A stretch of 64,000 nt of DNA from Candidatus Schekmanbacteria bacterium (GCA_016188575.1 JACPHN010000032.1:98185-162184), one strand, 5' to 3'. Shown: positions 18,435 through 27,028, counted from the first letter of the stretch. Made by a program: numbers and translations. Notes: generated by a model from the letters alone, not told the origin.

Positions 18435-19049
18435 ATGCCGCTGGACAAGGATCATCCGTGGTTTGTTCGTGGTGCGTCAATCGTAGCAAGTCTGTTTCCT
18501 GAGTTCGGCTACACGTACGCCTGCCCAATCTGCTTTGATTGCTTCGGACCCGGCCAAGTCGCCTCCAAACTCACTACGGAGCACGCCCCGCCGGAATCAA
18601 CTGGTGGCCACAGAGTAGCTCTTGTCTGCAGGCGATGTAATAGCGAAGCGGGCCACCGCCTCGACAGTCATGCCAGCCGTCAGACTCTGCTCGACAGGCT
18701 ACTCGTCGGCGCACCTGTGCCGCAGCAACGCGCCTCGGTCACGATCAGCGGTGACCTACTATTGACTGATACTATGGGGCTACTTCTGGCCGTTACTGTG
18801 CATAGCGCCTCGGTGCAGGATAGAGATGGAGTCAAGCTGTTGATGACAGAAAAAGTCCAACAGAACTATCCCGAGCTGAAGAAACTCTGGTTAGACAGGG
18901 GGTACGCTGGCGAATGCGAGCAGTGGCTCGAAACCCTTGGCTACGAGGTGGACATCACAACCACGAACGACGGACTTGCAGCCTGGGTCGCGGAAGGCGA
19001 GGAGCCGGCACCTCACACCCCAGGCTTCGTCCTTCAGAAGACCCGCTGA
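18435..19049 (+). CDS. HNH endonuclease fused in frame to a transposase remnant
   Basis: A clean AGGAGG seven bases before ATG 18435 starts a 204-residue chimera. Residues 1-105 carry an HNH/zinc-type nuclease pattern: C30-x2-C33, TEHAPP (His50), C65-x2-C68 followed by Asn69, and His74/His79. From about residue 109 the sequence changes to the C-terminal part of an IS5-group transposase (DTMGLLLAV, VQDRDG, LWLDRGYAGE). The TGA at 19047-19049 replaces the Trp of the transposase motif (R)WVVERT, which continues in the same frame. The original HNH protein was probably longer and its end has been replaced. Whether the chimera is active is unknown. Confidence 0.7.
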   Translation: MPLDKDHPWFVRGASIVASLFPEFGYTYACPICFDCFGPGQVASKLTTEHAPPESTGGHRVALVCRRCNSEAGHRLDSHASRQTLLDRLLVGAPVPQQRASVTISGDLLLTDTMGLLLAVTVHSASVQDRDGVKLLMTEKVQQNYPELKKLWLDRGYAGECEQWLETLGYEVDITTTNDGLAAWVAEGEEPAPHTPGFVLQKTR

Positions 19050-19183
19050 GTGGTCGAGCGCACGCCCCGCTGGCGCACCAAGTACCGCCGCCGCTCCAAG
19101 GACTATGAGCGAAGACGTGCTTCTCGCGGACTTGGATACTCCTCGCGGTCAGCGCCATCATGCTCAGCCGTCTGGCTGGGTAA
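18759..19183 (+). mobile_element. Decayed IS5-group transposase C-terminal fragment
   Basis: Transposase-like sequence runs through LLLAVTVHSASVQDRDG, LKKLWLDRGYAGE and GFVLQKTR. It then passes an in-frame TGA (Trp to stop) into VVERTPRWRTKYRRRSKDYE. A frame change near 19110-19135 leads to TWILLAVSAIMLSRLAG and a TAA at 19181-19183. These are the ordered C-terminal motifs of IS5-family DDE transposases. The N-terminal half and recognisable terminal inverted repeats are absent. With one nonsense change and one frameshift the element is dead. It marks the downstream edge of the BREX island. Confidence 0.72.
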
Positions 19184-19198
19184 CATGTCAACACCTTC

Positions 19199-19558
19199 TC
19201 AGTCATCGTCCCTCCCCCCGCTGGCGGGGGGAGGCAAGGTGGGGGGCCGTCGTGACGCCTTTTCCGCGCCGCTTTCACCGGACCTCAGCGTGTAGGTTCT
19301 GCCGTCGCGCGTGCGCTCGAGATAGTGGCAATCCACCATCGCGCGCCTTAGCAGCGGAACGTCGCCGAAGTCGTGCTTTCCCGCGATGATCAGATTGACT
19401 TCAGTTTCGGCGTAGGCGCGAACGGGCTCGAAAAAGCTGGACAGGTACTCCAGAACCAGCCTCCTGGCTTCCTGCTTTCGCGGCCAGACCGAGATCTTGC
19501 CTTCAGCATTCACGAAATTGCGTAGCTGAGCTCGCGATCGCGGAGCCTCATCGCTCAT
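19199..19558 (-). CDS. DUF2087 domain protein
   Basis: The 119-residue product has the DUF2087 pattern: LRNFVNAEGKISVWPRK, then a YAETEVNLII segment and LLRRAMVDCHYLERTRDGRTY. In other bacteria this domain is found alone or fused to HTH regulators, and its function is unknown. The start ATG at 19558 overlaps the stop of the upstream AAA activator by 4 bases, so it is its translational partner. The family-like part ends near residue 93. The remaining tail, rich in Pro and Gly, is encoded by dispersed repeat copy A and is likely an acquired extension. Confidence 0.8.
   Translation of the reverse strand: MSDEAPRSRAQLRNFVNAEGKISVWPRKQEARRLVLEYLSSFFEPVRAYAETEVNLIIAGKHDFGDVPLLRRAMVDCHYLERTRDGRTYTLRSGESGAEKASRRPPTLPPPASGGRDDD
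19205..19262. repeat. GC-rich palindromic dispersed repeat, copy A
   Basis: The core is CCTCCCCCCGCTGGCGGGGG followed by a GGCAAGGTGGGGGGCC arm and a CGTGACGCC end. The same arrangement is seen near 23668-23822 and 60869-61012. On the minus strand it is translated as the last residues of the DUF2087 protein (RRPPTLPPPASGGR). Confidence 0.75.
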
Positions 19559-21465
19559 TTTTCACTTTCCATCTGCATGAGCACATCACGGATCGTCAGG
19601 CCTGCCTTCCTGAGCTGCCAGACGAGGCTGTCCCGGCTAATACCGAGAGCGCGCGCCGCCGCGCTTCCTGAAGTGTGCGCGCGCACCGACGCCTTGATAT
19701 CCGCGAGCGTATGCCCGCCACACTGTGTTTGCCGCACCCGCAGGATCTCGTCCTGCAAACCCAGCTCACGAATCCTGAGCGTCAAGGTCGATACCGGCAT
19801 GGACTCGCGCCGGTAGCCAAACGCCGCACTAACCTCCGGATCCACCGCCATTGACGTTACCGTGCCGCCATGCTCGCGAATCTTGTTTCGCACTAGCGCG
19901 GCGAGCGTGTCGCTTTCTTCACCGGCGGCGCGTGCCGGTGCCTGAGCGGTCACGGCAAGCTCGCCGCTGCCTCCTCCGGACGCGGGGGCCAGCACCGGCA
20001 GCGTCGCTGTACCCAGCACCGGCGCCGACCGCACCGCCCCGTACTCGAATGGGCCGTGCAACATGATGTGCCGCTCGTCCAGCATGGTCGCCCCGGCCGG
20101 CGCTAACAGCACCGAGCGCTCGACGGTATGCGCCAGCCCCCTGATGTTTCCGGCGCGTGACCAGTCGTGTCGCATCAGCCTGGTCATGGCGCTTTCGCTG
20201 AAGGAGGCGATGGCGGTCCGCCCATATCGCTCCGCTGCCTTACGCAAGAACGACTCGGCAAGTCGCGGGACGTCCGCGGGGCGTTCGCTGAGTGGCGGCA
20301 GGCGCACCGTAACCAGGCTGACCCTCCAGAACAGGTCCTCGCGAAAGCGGCCGGCGCCGACCAGCGCTGGCAGGTCCTCGTTCGTGGCAGATAACACCTG
20401 AATGTCAACGTGGAGCCGCTCACTACTCCCGAGCGGAGAGTAAAACCCCGTCTCGATAAGCTGCAGCAGGCGCTGCTGCAGCTCCGGCGAAAGGCAGGCG
20501 ACCTCGTCCACGAATAGCGTCCCTTTGTCGGCGAGTTGGGCCTTGCCGGGTCTGCCCTTGGGCGGTGCCCCGGCGAAGCCTGAGCTCGGTGCATAGCCGA
20601 ACAGCTCCGCAGCAAGCGTTTCACCAGAGGTAATCTGCGAGCAATCCAGCACGACGAAAGGGCCATTCCGCCGCGGGCACTCGTAGTGGTAAGCCTGCGC
20701 CAGATGCGATTTCCCTGAACCCGTCGGCCCAAGAATGAGAATTCCCACCTTATCGGCAATCGCCAGTCGGCGCAGCGGTTCCAACACGTTCTCCGCAAAC
20801 CACGGGTCGCGCGACGCAAGGTTACCGAGGCGGTACGAATCGGCGGCGGCGGCGCGTAACTCCTTCAGCTCTTCGGCGAACGATTCCAGGTCCGTTTCTA
20901 CCGCCTTGAGATGATGCAGGAGGTTCAGGCTGCGGTGCGCGAGCTCGGTCAGGTCGAGCACCAGTGCCACGTCCGCGTCGGTGAAAGGCGACGTCAGGCC
21001 GCTGCGGTGCGCGTACAGACAGCCCCAAAAAGTGCGCCGCGGTTTTTGCTCGCGAACATCCCAGCGATAGAGCGGAACCGCCAGGACGCTCCTCACCGCG
21101 TGGCGAACGATGCTCACCGACGTGAGATCCAGCGGCACGGCCGTGGTCGTCAGCACGGGAATCCCCGAGCTGCGCACCGCCTCGAGCACCGAGCGTGAGC
21201 CGAAAAGCTGGATGCGGTCGTCGGTGAGGCGGTCCCCGCCACTCGTCGTCCCGCACCATTTCCCCGTTTCCGGGTCAAAAAACGCGACGATGGCCTCGGA
21301 AGCCTCCAGAGCCTGTCGCGCCATGACGGCGATATCCCGAGTCGCGGCATCCCAGTTCGCGGTCGTCAGGTAGTCTCGCTGCAACAGCGCACGAAGCACG
21401 GCCAGATGCCGCTGCGCCACCTGCGGAGCGGCCATTGATGTCGCTCCAGCCTCTCCACGTGACAT
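19555..21465 (-). CDS. AAA+ bacterial enhancer-binding-like regulator with GAF-like N-terminus
   Basis: The 636-residue protein starts at ATG 21465 behind GAGGAAG. Residues 1-190 look GAF-like (VMARQALEASEAIVAFFDPETGKW, VLAVPLYRW), not a phosphoacceptor receiver. An AAA domain follows with Walker A GPTGSGKS and Walker B GTLFVDEV, then a C-terminal Fis-type helix-turn-helix (AAARALGISRDSLVWQLRKAG). The loop that normally reads GAFTGA reads SGFAGA, losing the Thr needed for sigma-54 contact in NtrC-type activators. It may control sigma-54 unusually or use another polymerase contact. It sits 51 bases downstream of a histidine kinase gene but lacks an obvious Asp receiver. Confidence 0.85.
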   Translation of the reverse strand: MSRGEAGATSMAAPQVAQRHLAVLRALLQRDYLTTANWDAATRDIAVMARQALEASEAIVAFFDPETGKWCGTTSGGDRLTDDRIQLFGSRSVLEAVRSSGIPVLTTTAVPLDLTSVSIVRHAVRSVLAVPLYRWDVREQKPRRTFWGCLYAHRSGLTSPFTDADVALVLDLTELAHRSLNLLHHLKAVETDLESFAEELKELRAAAADSYRLGNLASRDPWFAENVLEPLRRLAIADKVGILILGPTGSGKSHLAQAYHYECPRRNGPFVVLDCSQITSGETLAAELFGYAPSSGFAGAPPKGRPGKAQLADKGTLFVDEVACLSPELQQRLLQLIETGFYSPLGSSERLHVDIQVLSATNEDLPALVGAGRFREDLFWRVSLVTVRLPPLSERPADVPRLAESFLRKAAERYGRTAIASFSESAMTRLMRHDWSRAGNIRGLAHTVERSVLLAPAGATMLDERHIMLHGPFEYGAVRSAPVLGTATLPVLAPASGGGSGELAVTAQAPARAAGEESDTLAALVRNKIREHGGTVTSMAVDPEVSAAFGYRRESMPVSTLTLRIRELGLQDEILRVRQTQCGGHTLADIKASVRAHTSGSAAARALGISRDSLVWQLRKAGLTIRDVLMQMESEK

Positions 21466-21516
21466 TACTTCCTCGGCCTCGGGAAAAGGTCTGAATTCGG
21501 GTTTCGCAGGCTCTTA

Positions 21517-23616
21517 CTACACCTGAGACTTGCCTGACACAAGATGTTCGACCGTGGCCTGGAGCGCTTCCACCTTTCCGGGCAGCTCGATCACGAAGCA
21601 CGCGCCGCCACCGGGCGCGGGCTCGTAGCGAATCGCACCGCCATGTGCCGCGACGATGGACCGACAGATGGCCAGTCCAAGACCGGTTCCGTTGCGCTTG
21701 CCGAAGGTGGCAAACTCCTGAAACAGCCTGTCCCTGATCTCCTCCGGCACGCCCGGCCCGGTGTCCGCGCACGAAAGGCGCATGCCCGATGCGGTCCTGC
21801 GAGCCTCAATTGCGAGCTCCCCGCCTGCTGGCAGCGCGTCGCGAGCGTTGCTCGCGAGATTCAGGAGGACCCGTCGGATCCGATCCGGATCAAACCACCC
21901 ATAGAAATCCGTGTCGCCGCTCGCGCGCGCCCGGAGACCGGCGCTTCCGAAGAGCTCATCGATCGTCGCGATGATGTCGTCCAAGTATTCGGCAATTGCG
22001 ACTTCGCGCGGCTCCACGACCACCTCGCCGCGAGCGAAGGCCAGGATATCCTCGATCATGTCGGCGAGCCTCTGCGCCTGGCGCCGGATGTGCCCGAGCC
22101 CCGCTTGCGGGAGCGCCTCCTGATGCTCCTGGATCGACATGAGCTCCGCCCAACCTGCGATCGCGCACAGCGGGTTCTTGAGATCATGAACGATGGTCGC
22201 GGCCACCCGGCCGATGGCTGAGAGCTTCTCGGCGCGTACCAGGTCAGTATGCGCGCGCCGCAGCTCTTCACCGAGATCTTCCGCACGTGCACGCGCCGCC
22301 GTCTCCTGGACGAGCGCCGCCTTGAGGAGACCCGAGCTCTTCTCCAACTCCGAATAGACGCGGGCAAAGCGGTTCGAGAGCGTCATGCTCATGGAAAAAA
22401 CGAGCGCCGCAAAACCGTAGGGTACCAGCCGCGGGCTGTCGAGATAGCCCTTGTCGCGCCCGATATCCAGCAGCGATGCCACCGCAAAGCCGGCGATTCC
22501 AATCAACAGCGTGCGTGCATCGAGGTCCCCACTCCAGGCGCGCTTCGCCGTGGCGACAATGACGATGAAGATCATCGGTAGCACCCAGAGCTCCCAGACG
22601 TCCAGGCACCGCAGGTAGAAGTACTCCCCGGGTACCGCGAGCACCACCAGCGCCAGCGCCACGTGGGAGAGCTGATAAGCGCGCAGCAGTCGGCCGATCC
22701 GGCCTCCGAGCAGCGGCCAAAGAAACTGGATGAGCGACGGCACGAGCAGAAATAGCGCCAGTGCCTGCATTTTCACCAACGCCACGAACCAGTCCGTGAG
22801 CTCATACTTCCATTGAGTCCGCAGAATACAGTACGCGGCGCTGAGTAACGAGATCAGCCCAAACCAGAGATACTCCTTCCGGCCCGGCAATCGACTGAAC
22901 AGCGTCGTGAAATAAAGGCCGATCAGGAAATACATGCAGGAAAGAATGAGCTCGGGGAGCTCGTCCCACAGCAGGAGGCGACCAAGCGATGCGGTCTCGC
23001 CAATCAGGAAGCGGCCCTGGTACGGCCCGCCCTGCCACGATCGCTCGCCGGAGGCGCGCCACACGCGCAACGCCAGCACCAGCTCGTCATCTTCGCGCCA
23101 GCAACCAGGCGGTATCGAGTAGGTTGCGAGCCGGTCGTACTCGGCGCGCGGCCGCGGCGGCAAGCGCCCAACCCCCCCGAGCAGGCAGCCTCCCGCGTAC
23201 AGCTCGTAGCTGCTGGCAACGCGGCCGAGTGCGATCGCGAGCTGCTTCGCATCGCCCGCGGAGGCCGTCGCGGCCGCTCCAGGCAGGGCCACGCGCCGGC
23301 GGTACCAGGCGATCCCATGGTATCCGCTATGCCCCTGGCGACCCCACGGTTTCGGTACCATCAGCTCTTCCCAATCGCTGTCGTCGAGCTCCGGGGTCCG
23401 GTACTCCAGGTTGTCCCCGGTCCGGAATCGCCACTTGCCGGACAGGTCGATGAGCTCAGCAGCGTCGCGCCCGGACGGCCGGCTTGCGCGCGCCGGTGCG
23501 GCGAGCACAGTGAGCAAGACCGCCGCGATCGCGGCTGCCGGCATCATCATGGCCAGCGCCAACTGCCTGTCCCGCAAGTCGAAGCATGCGAGCCTTTCCC
23601 GTGAGGACCTCGTCAT
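21517..23616 (-). CDS. 7TMR-DISM-type membrane sensor histidine kinase
   Basis: This is a 699-residue kinase. An N-terminal signal-like helix (about 23-43) precedes a jelly-roll-like periplasmic domain (LSGKWRFRTGD, WYRRRVALPG). Seven hydrophobic helices lie in about 225-410, matching the 7TMR-DISM arrangement, and a coiled coil follows. The HisKA box is IVHDLKNPLCAI, with the phosphoacceptor His, and the ATP-binding part has LLNLASNARDAL, DTGPGVPEEI and GTGLGLAICRSI. It should autophosphorylate in response to an extracytoplasmic ligand, probably a carbohydrate-like one. No receiver gene is adjacent, and the downstream AAA regulator has no receiver domain. The start could be one of three ATGs near 23550 instead. 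Confidence 0.87.
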   Translation of the reverse strand: MTRSSRERLACFDLRDRQLALAMMMPAAAIAAVLLTVLAAPARASRPSGRDAAELIDLSGKWRFRTGDNLEYRTPELDDSDWEELMVPKPWGRQGHSGYHGIAWYRRRVALPGAAATASAGDAKQLAIALGRVASSYELYAGGCLLGGVGRLPPRPRAEYDRLATYSIPPGCWREDDELVLALRVWRASGERSWQGGPYQGRFLIGETASLGRLLLWDELPELILSCMYFLIGLYFTTLFSRLPGRKEYLWFGLISLLSAAYCILRTQWKYELTDWFVALVKMQALALFLLVPSLIQFLWPLLGGRIGRLLRAYQLSHVALALVVLAVPGEYFYLRCLDVWELWVLPMIFIVIVATAKRAWSGDLDARTLLIGIAGFAVASLLDIGRDKGYLDSPRLVPYGFAALVFSMSMTLSNRFARVYSELEKSSGLLKAALVQETAARARAEDLGEELRRAHTDLVRAEKLSAIGRVAATIVHDLKNPLCAIAGWAELMSIQEHQEALPQAGLGHIRRQAQRLADMIEDILAFARGEVVVEPREVAIAEYLDDIIATIDELFGSAGLRARASGDTDFYGWFDPDRIRRVLLNLASNARDALPAGGELAIEARRTASGMRLSCADTGPGVPEEIRDRLFQEFATFGKRNGTGLGLAICRSIVAAHGGAIRYEPAPGGGACFVIELPGKVEALQATVEHLVSGKSQV

Positions 23617-23667
23617 GGTCTGTTCACGCTATACGCTCGCCGCCATCGGTGCAAGCCGCTCGCGATC

Positions 23668-23822
23668 CCCCACCTCGCCTCCCCCCGCAAGACGCGTGCT
23701 GCACCTTGTCGCGCGCGACAGCGTCCCCCCTCCGTCACTCCCCCCGCCTGCAGAGGGAGGCGAACAGGTACCCTCCCCCCACTTGCGGGGGAAGGTGAGC
23801 TCGGGGGTCCTCGTGATGCGCT
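23668..23822. repeat. GC-rich palindromic dispersed repeat, copy B (composite)
   Basis: This holds CCCCACCTCGCCTCCCCCCG at its left edge. A right-hand unit with CCTCCCCCCACTTGCGGGGG, GGTGAGCTCGGGGGTCC and TCGTGATGCG closely resembles copies A and C. About 90 bases of different sequence lie between the two half-units. It occupies most of the space between the histidine kinase start and the hspR-like promoter. Confidence 0.7.
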
Positions 23823-23870
23823 TTCGCGCACTTTGCAGTCGCCCAAGCGGTGGATTCGGGGCACCACGGC

Positions 23871-23903
23871 GACATTTCGCTCTGCCCACGACTGTGCTAT
23901 AGT
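23871..23903 (+). promoter_or_regulatory. Candidate promoter for the hspR-like/mtnP operon
   Basis: An extended -10 element, TGC followed by TATAGT (23898-23903), lies about 40 bases before the GTG starts. Upstream, GACATT (23871-23876) is a weak -35 match at a long spacing. No HAIR-type inverted repeat, the HspR operator, is visible near it. This is a guess from sequence only. Confidence 0.35.
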
Positions 23904-23941
23904 GCCCCCATCTGGCGAGCCTGTGACAGTAAAGGAGCTCT

Positions 23942-24370
23942 GTGGTGGGAAAGAAAGGCGGACAGGACTCGGAAACCCCCGTCTACATGATCGGCGTCGC
24001 TGCCAAGATGCTCGATGTTCATCCCCAGACGCTGCGACTCTACGAGAGACAAGGGCTCGTTCAGCCTTCTCGGTCGGTAGGCAATACCAGGCTCTACTCG
24101 CGCGACGATATCGACCAGGCCAGGCTCGTCCTGCGCCTTACCCGTGACCTGGGTGTCAACCTCGCTGGCGCCGAAATCATTCTGAACTTGCGAAACCAGC
24201 TTTGCCGTACCCAGCGCACGCTCGAGGAAGTGGTGGACATCATCATGCAAGAGGCGCCAGAGGCGGTCGAGAAGATCCAGGCTCACTACCAAAAACACGT
24301 GTCCGAGACGGGTACCAGCGAAATCCTGAGCGTTCGCTTCGAACGGTCCGAACCAGAGGAAGATGAGTGA
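23942..24370 (+). CDS. MerR-family regulator of the HspR type
   Basis: The 142-residue protein has an N-terminal MerR winged helix-turn-helix: VYMIGVAAKMLDVHPQTLRL, YERQGLVQPSRS and NTRLYSRDDIDQ. A helical region, LVLRLTRDLGVNLAGAEIIL, follows. HspR proteins repress chaperone genes through HAIR elements and share exactly these motifs, but no dnaK or clpB gene lies nearby. The start is GTG 23942 or GTG 23945 behind AAGGAG at 23932, and the spacing favours 23945. It overlaps the next gene, mtnP, by 8 bases, so it is the first gene of the salvage/BMC-P operon and may autoregulate it. The chaperone link is uncertain. Confidence 0.82.
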   Translation: MVGKKGGQDSETPVYMIGVAAKMLDVHPQTLRLYERQGLVQPSRSVGNTRLYSRDDIDQARLVLRLTRDLGVNLAGAEIILNLRNQLCRTQRTLEEVVDIIMQEAPEAVEKIQAHYQKHVSETGTSEILSVRFERSEPEEDE

Positions 24371-25244
24371 CATGGCCAAGCGGAAGGCGCAGATTGGCGT
24401 CATTGGCGGGAGTGGACTATACGAGATGCCCGAACTGGTCAAGACTGGCAGGGTCGCCGTCAAGACGCCGTTCGGGCCCCCTTCCGACGACTATGAGCTC
24501 GGTGTCATCGAGGGCGTCAAGGTCGCGTTCCTCGCCCGCCATGGCGCCGGACATCGACTGCTCCCCTCGGAAATTAACTACCGGGCTAATGTCTACGGCT
24601 TCAAAAAGCTCGGCGTCGAACGCATCGTGTCGGTGAGCGCCGTCGGCAGCCTGCGCGAGCATATCCATCCTCTCGACATGGTCTTCGTCGACCAGTTCTA
24701 CGACCGCACCCGCGGGCGGGCCTCCACCTTTTTCGGTCAGGGGCTCGCGGCACACGTCAGCTTCGCGCACCCCACCTGCGCCGATCTCTCCGCCAGGCTT
24801 CTTGCAGGCGCACGTCAGCTCGGCCTCTCCCATCACGCCGGCGGCACCTACGTTTGCATGGAAGGCCCCGCGTTCTCGACCCGCGCCGAGTCCGAAGCCT
24901 ACCGGTCCCGCGGCGCGAGCGTCATCGGCATGACCAATCTCCCCGAGGCCAAGCTCGCTCGGGAGGCCGAAATCTGCTACGCGACCGTTGCCCTCGTCAC
25001 CGATTACGACTGCTGGCACGAGGAAGAAGAGGCGGTCAACGTCGAGGCGGTGCTCGAAAATCTGCGCCGAAACGCCGAAAACGCCTGCAAGCTGATCGCC
25101 ACCGTCGTGCCGACGCTGCCATCCGCACCTGGCGCGTGTGAATGCCCATCGGCACTCAGCCGAGCCATCATCACGCCGCCCGACCACGTGGCCGCGCCAG
25201 TAAGGAAGCGGCTGAAGGCCATTATCGGCAAGTACCTCCCGTAG
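24363..25244 (+). CDS. mtnP: S-methyl-5'-thioadenosine phosphorylase
   Basis: The enzyme cleaves 5'-methylthioadenosine (and often 5'-deoxyadenosine) with phosphate to adenine and a ribose-1-phosphate derivative. The 293-residue product has the purine nucleoside phosphorylase family 2 markers: IGVIGGSGLYEMPEL at the N-terminus, FLARHGAGHRLLPSEINYRAN, GTYVCMEGPAFSTRAES and VIGMTNLPEAKLAREAEICY. The NLPEAKLARE form is typical of MTAP. The first ATG at 24363 overlaps the regulator stop, and ATG 24372 is an alternative. It heads a co-directional run with a PfkB kinase, an aldolase and three microcompartment vertex genes, which is unusual for mtnP. Confidence 0.92.
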   Translation: MSDMAKRKAQIGVIGGSGLYEMPELVKTGRVAVKTPFGPPSDDYELGVIEGVKVAFLARHGAGHRLLPSEINYRANVYGFKKLGVERIVSVSAVGSLREHIHPLDMVFVDQFYDRTRGRASTFFGQGLAAHVSFAHPTCADLSARLLAGARQLGLSHHAGGTYVCMEGPAFSTRAESEAYRSRGASVIGMTNLPEAKLAREAEICYATVALVTDYDCWHEEEEAVNVEAVLENLRRNAENACKLIATVVPTLPSAPGACECPSALSRAIITPPDHVAAPVRKRLKAIIGKYLP

Positions 25245-25274
25245 CGATCACGGCGCCTTTGAAGGAGTCCCCAC

Positions 25275-26216
25275 ATGAGTTTGCTTGCGGTCGGGTCTGT
25301 CGCCTATGATTCGGTGGCGACTCCATTTGGCAGAGCCGATGATGTCCTCGGCGGTAGCGCCACCTACTTCTCGCTGAGTGCGAGCTACCTGACAACCGTG
25401 CACGTCGTCGCCGTCGTCGGGGACGACTTCAAGAGCGAGCACCGCTTCCTGCTCGAAGATCGCGGCATCGACCTGTCCGGTCTGCAGAGACAAGAGGGCA
25501 AGACCTTTCGGTGGGCGGGTCAATACGAATATGACATGAATCAGGCGCACACGCTGGAGACCAATCTCAACGTTTTCGCCACGTTCCGCCCGCAGATTCC
25601 CGAAGCGTTGCGCACCGCGGAATACGTCTTCCTCGGCAACATCGACCCCGATCTCCAACGCCACGTGCTCGATCAGATGGTCGCGCCCCGCCTCGTGGCG
25701 CTGGACACGATGAACTTCTGGATTGCCGGCAAGAAGGAAAGTCTCCTGGAGACGCTGGCTCGCGTGGACCTCCTCTTGATCAACGAGGCCGAGGCGCGGC
25801 AACTGGCAAACGTGCCGAATCTGGTCAAGGCCGCCCGCCTGATTCAAGAAATGGGCCCGCAGCGCGTCATCGTCAAGCGCGGGGAGTGCGGGGCGCTCGC
25901 CTTCATCGACGAGCACATCTTTGGCGCCCCCGCCTACCCGCTCGAAGTCGTCCGCGACCCTACTGGCGCGGGAGACACCTTCGCCGGCGGCGTGATGGGG
26001 TATATCGCCGCGAGCGGCTCCTTTGACGTCGACCACTTGCGGCGCGCCGTTGTCATGGGCAGCATCATGGCATCTTTCACGGTCGAGGACTTCAGTCTCC
26101 GCCGCTTGCTCGAAATTTCGCACCAGGACGTCCGCAGGCGCTACGACACCTTGCAGATCATGAGCGCCTTTGCAGAGCTGCCCCCGAATTTGATGGCGCG
26201 CTGGAATCACCAATGA
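25275..26216 (+). CDS. PfkB-family sugar kinase
   Basis: The 313-residue protein starts behind AAGGAG with good spacing. It has the PfkB first signature region (VLGGSATYFSLSASYL) and the second signature DPTGAGDTFAGG near residue 235, which contains the catalytic Asp. The family phosphorylates sugars or nucleosides. The substrate is not readable from sequence. Between MTA phosphorylase and a class II aldolase, a phosphorylated pentose or deoxy-pentose derivative, or adenosine, is a sensible guess. The stop overlaps the aldolase start by 4 bases. Confidence 0.88.
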   Translation: MSLLAVGSVAYDSVATPFGRADDVLGGSATYFSLSASYLTTVHVVAVVGDDFKSEHRFLLEDRGIDLSGLQRQEGKTFRWAGQYEYDMNQAHTLETNLNVFATFRPQIPEALRTAEYVFLGNIDPDLQRHVLDQMVAPRLVALDTMNFWIAGKKESLLETLARVDLLLINEAEARQLANVPNLVKAARLIQEMGPQRVIVKRGECGALAFIDEHIFGAPAYPLEVVRDPTGAGDTFAGGVMGYIAASGSFDVDHLRRAVVMGSIMASFTVEDFSLRRLLEISHQDVRRRYDTLQIMSAFAELPPNLMARWNHQ

Positions 26217-27019
26217 CCCTGATGGGTGGCACGTCCGAAATCGCCCTCCGCCGCGCCATCGTTGATGCGGGCAGGAAGCTCTATCAGCGCGGACTGATTG
26301 CGGCCAGTGACGGGAATATCTCGGCGCTCCTGGAGGGGCCTGATCGACACGGCGGCGCAGGAAGAGTGCTCGTCACCCCAAGCGCGGTCTGGAAGGGCGA
26401 GATGACCCCGGATATGCTGCTCGTGGTGGATTTCACGGGAAAGCGCCTGAAGGGCGACCGCGCCGCCACCAGCGAGCTCCCCATGCACCTCGCCGTGTAC
26501 CGGTGTCGCCCCGACGTTCGCGCTGTCGTGCACGCTCACCCCCCGCTCGCCACCGCCTACGCCGTCGCTCACACCCACCTCGGCGAGCCGCTGCTGTCCG
26601 AGGTTGTGCTCCGCCTGGGGGCGATCGAGCGCGTCGCCTACAACGCCCCGTCCACCGAGCAGCTCGCCACGTCGGTCGCCGCCTCCGTGGCGGACCACGA
26701 CGTCCTGCTGCTCGCAAACCACGGCGCACTGACCGTCGGCCACGACCTACCTGATGCCCTGGGACGAATGGAGACGCTCGAACACTTCGCCACGATCAGC
26801 CTCGCCGTCCGCCAGCTCGGTGGCGGCATCCGGCTTTCCGACAGTCAGGTGGCGGAGCTCCGCGCGCTCGCCTCCGCGGGTCGCTTTGCCGCGGACCAGC
26901 CGCAACCCTGGTCGCCGCCGGGCCAGCCGTGCACGACGTGCGATGTGTGGAGGCAGGCAGTCACCGCCAAGGTCGCCTCTGAAGTGGTCAAGCAGCTCGC
27001 CAAGGCGAACATTCCGTAG
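26213..27019 (+). CDS. Class II aldolase/adducin protein with probable encapsulation helix
   Basis: This 268-residue protein has the class II aldolase pattern: AASDGNISALL (phosphate-binding loop), ELPMHLAVYRCRPDVRAVVHAHPPLATA (zinc His residues) and LLANHGALTVG (third zinc ligand). Family members cleave L-fuculose-1-phosphate, 5-deoxyribulose-1-phosphate and similar ketose phosphates to DHAP and an aldehyde. After the aldolase fold, a Pro-rich linker with CTTC leads to a terminal helix, AVTAKVASEVVKQLAKANI. Its hydrophobic residues recur every 3-4 positions, the look of a microcompartment encapsulation peptide. Three BMC-P vertex genes follow immediately, which supports that reading. The exact substrate is inferred from neighbours only. 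Confidence 0.85.
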   Translation: MTLMGGTSEIALRRAIVDAGRKLYQRGLIAASDGNISALLEGPDRHGGAGRVLVTPSAVWKGEMTPDMLLVVDFTGKRLKGDRAATSELPMHLAVYRCRPDVRAVVHAHPPLATAYAVAHTHLGEPLLSEVVLRLGAIERVAYNAPSTEQLATSVAASVADHDVLLLANHGALTVGHDLPDALGRMETLEHFATISLAVRQLGGGIRLSDSQVAELRALASAGRFAADQPQPWSPPGQPCTTCDVWRQAVTAKVASEVVKQLAKANIP

Positions 27020-27028
27020 GAGACCCTC

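Noticed and set aside
2667..19200. CRISPR arrays near the defence island
   Set aside because: No regularly spaced direct repeats were seen in this region or elsewhere in the window.
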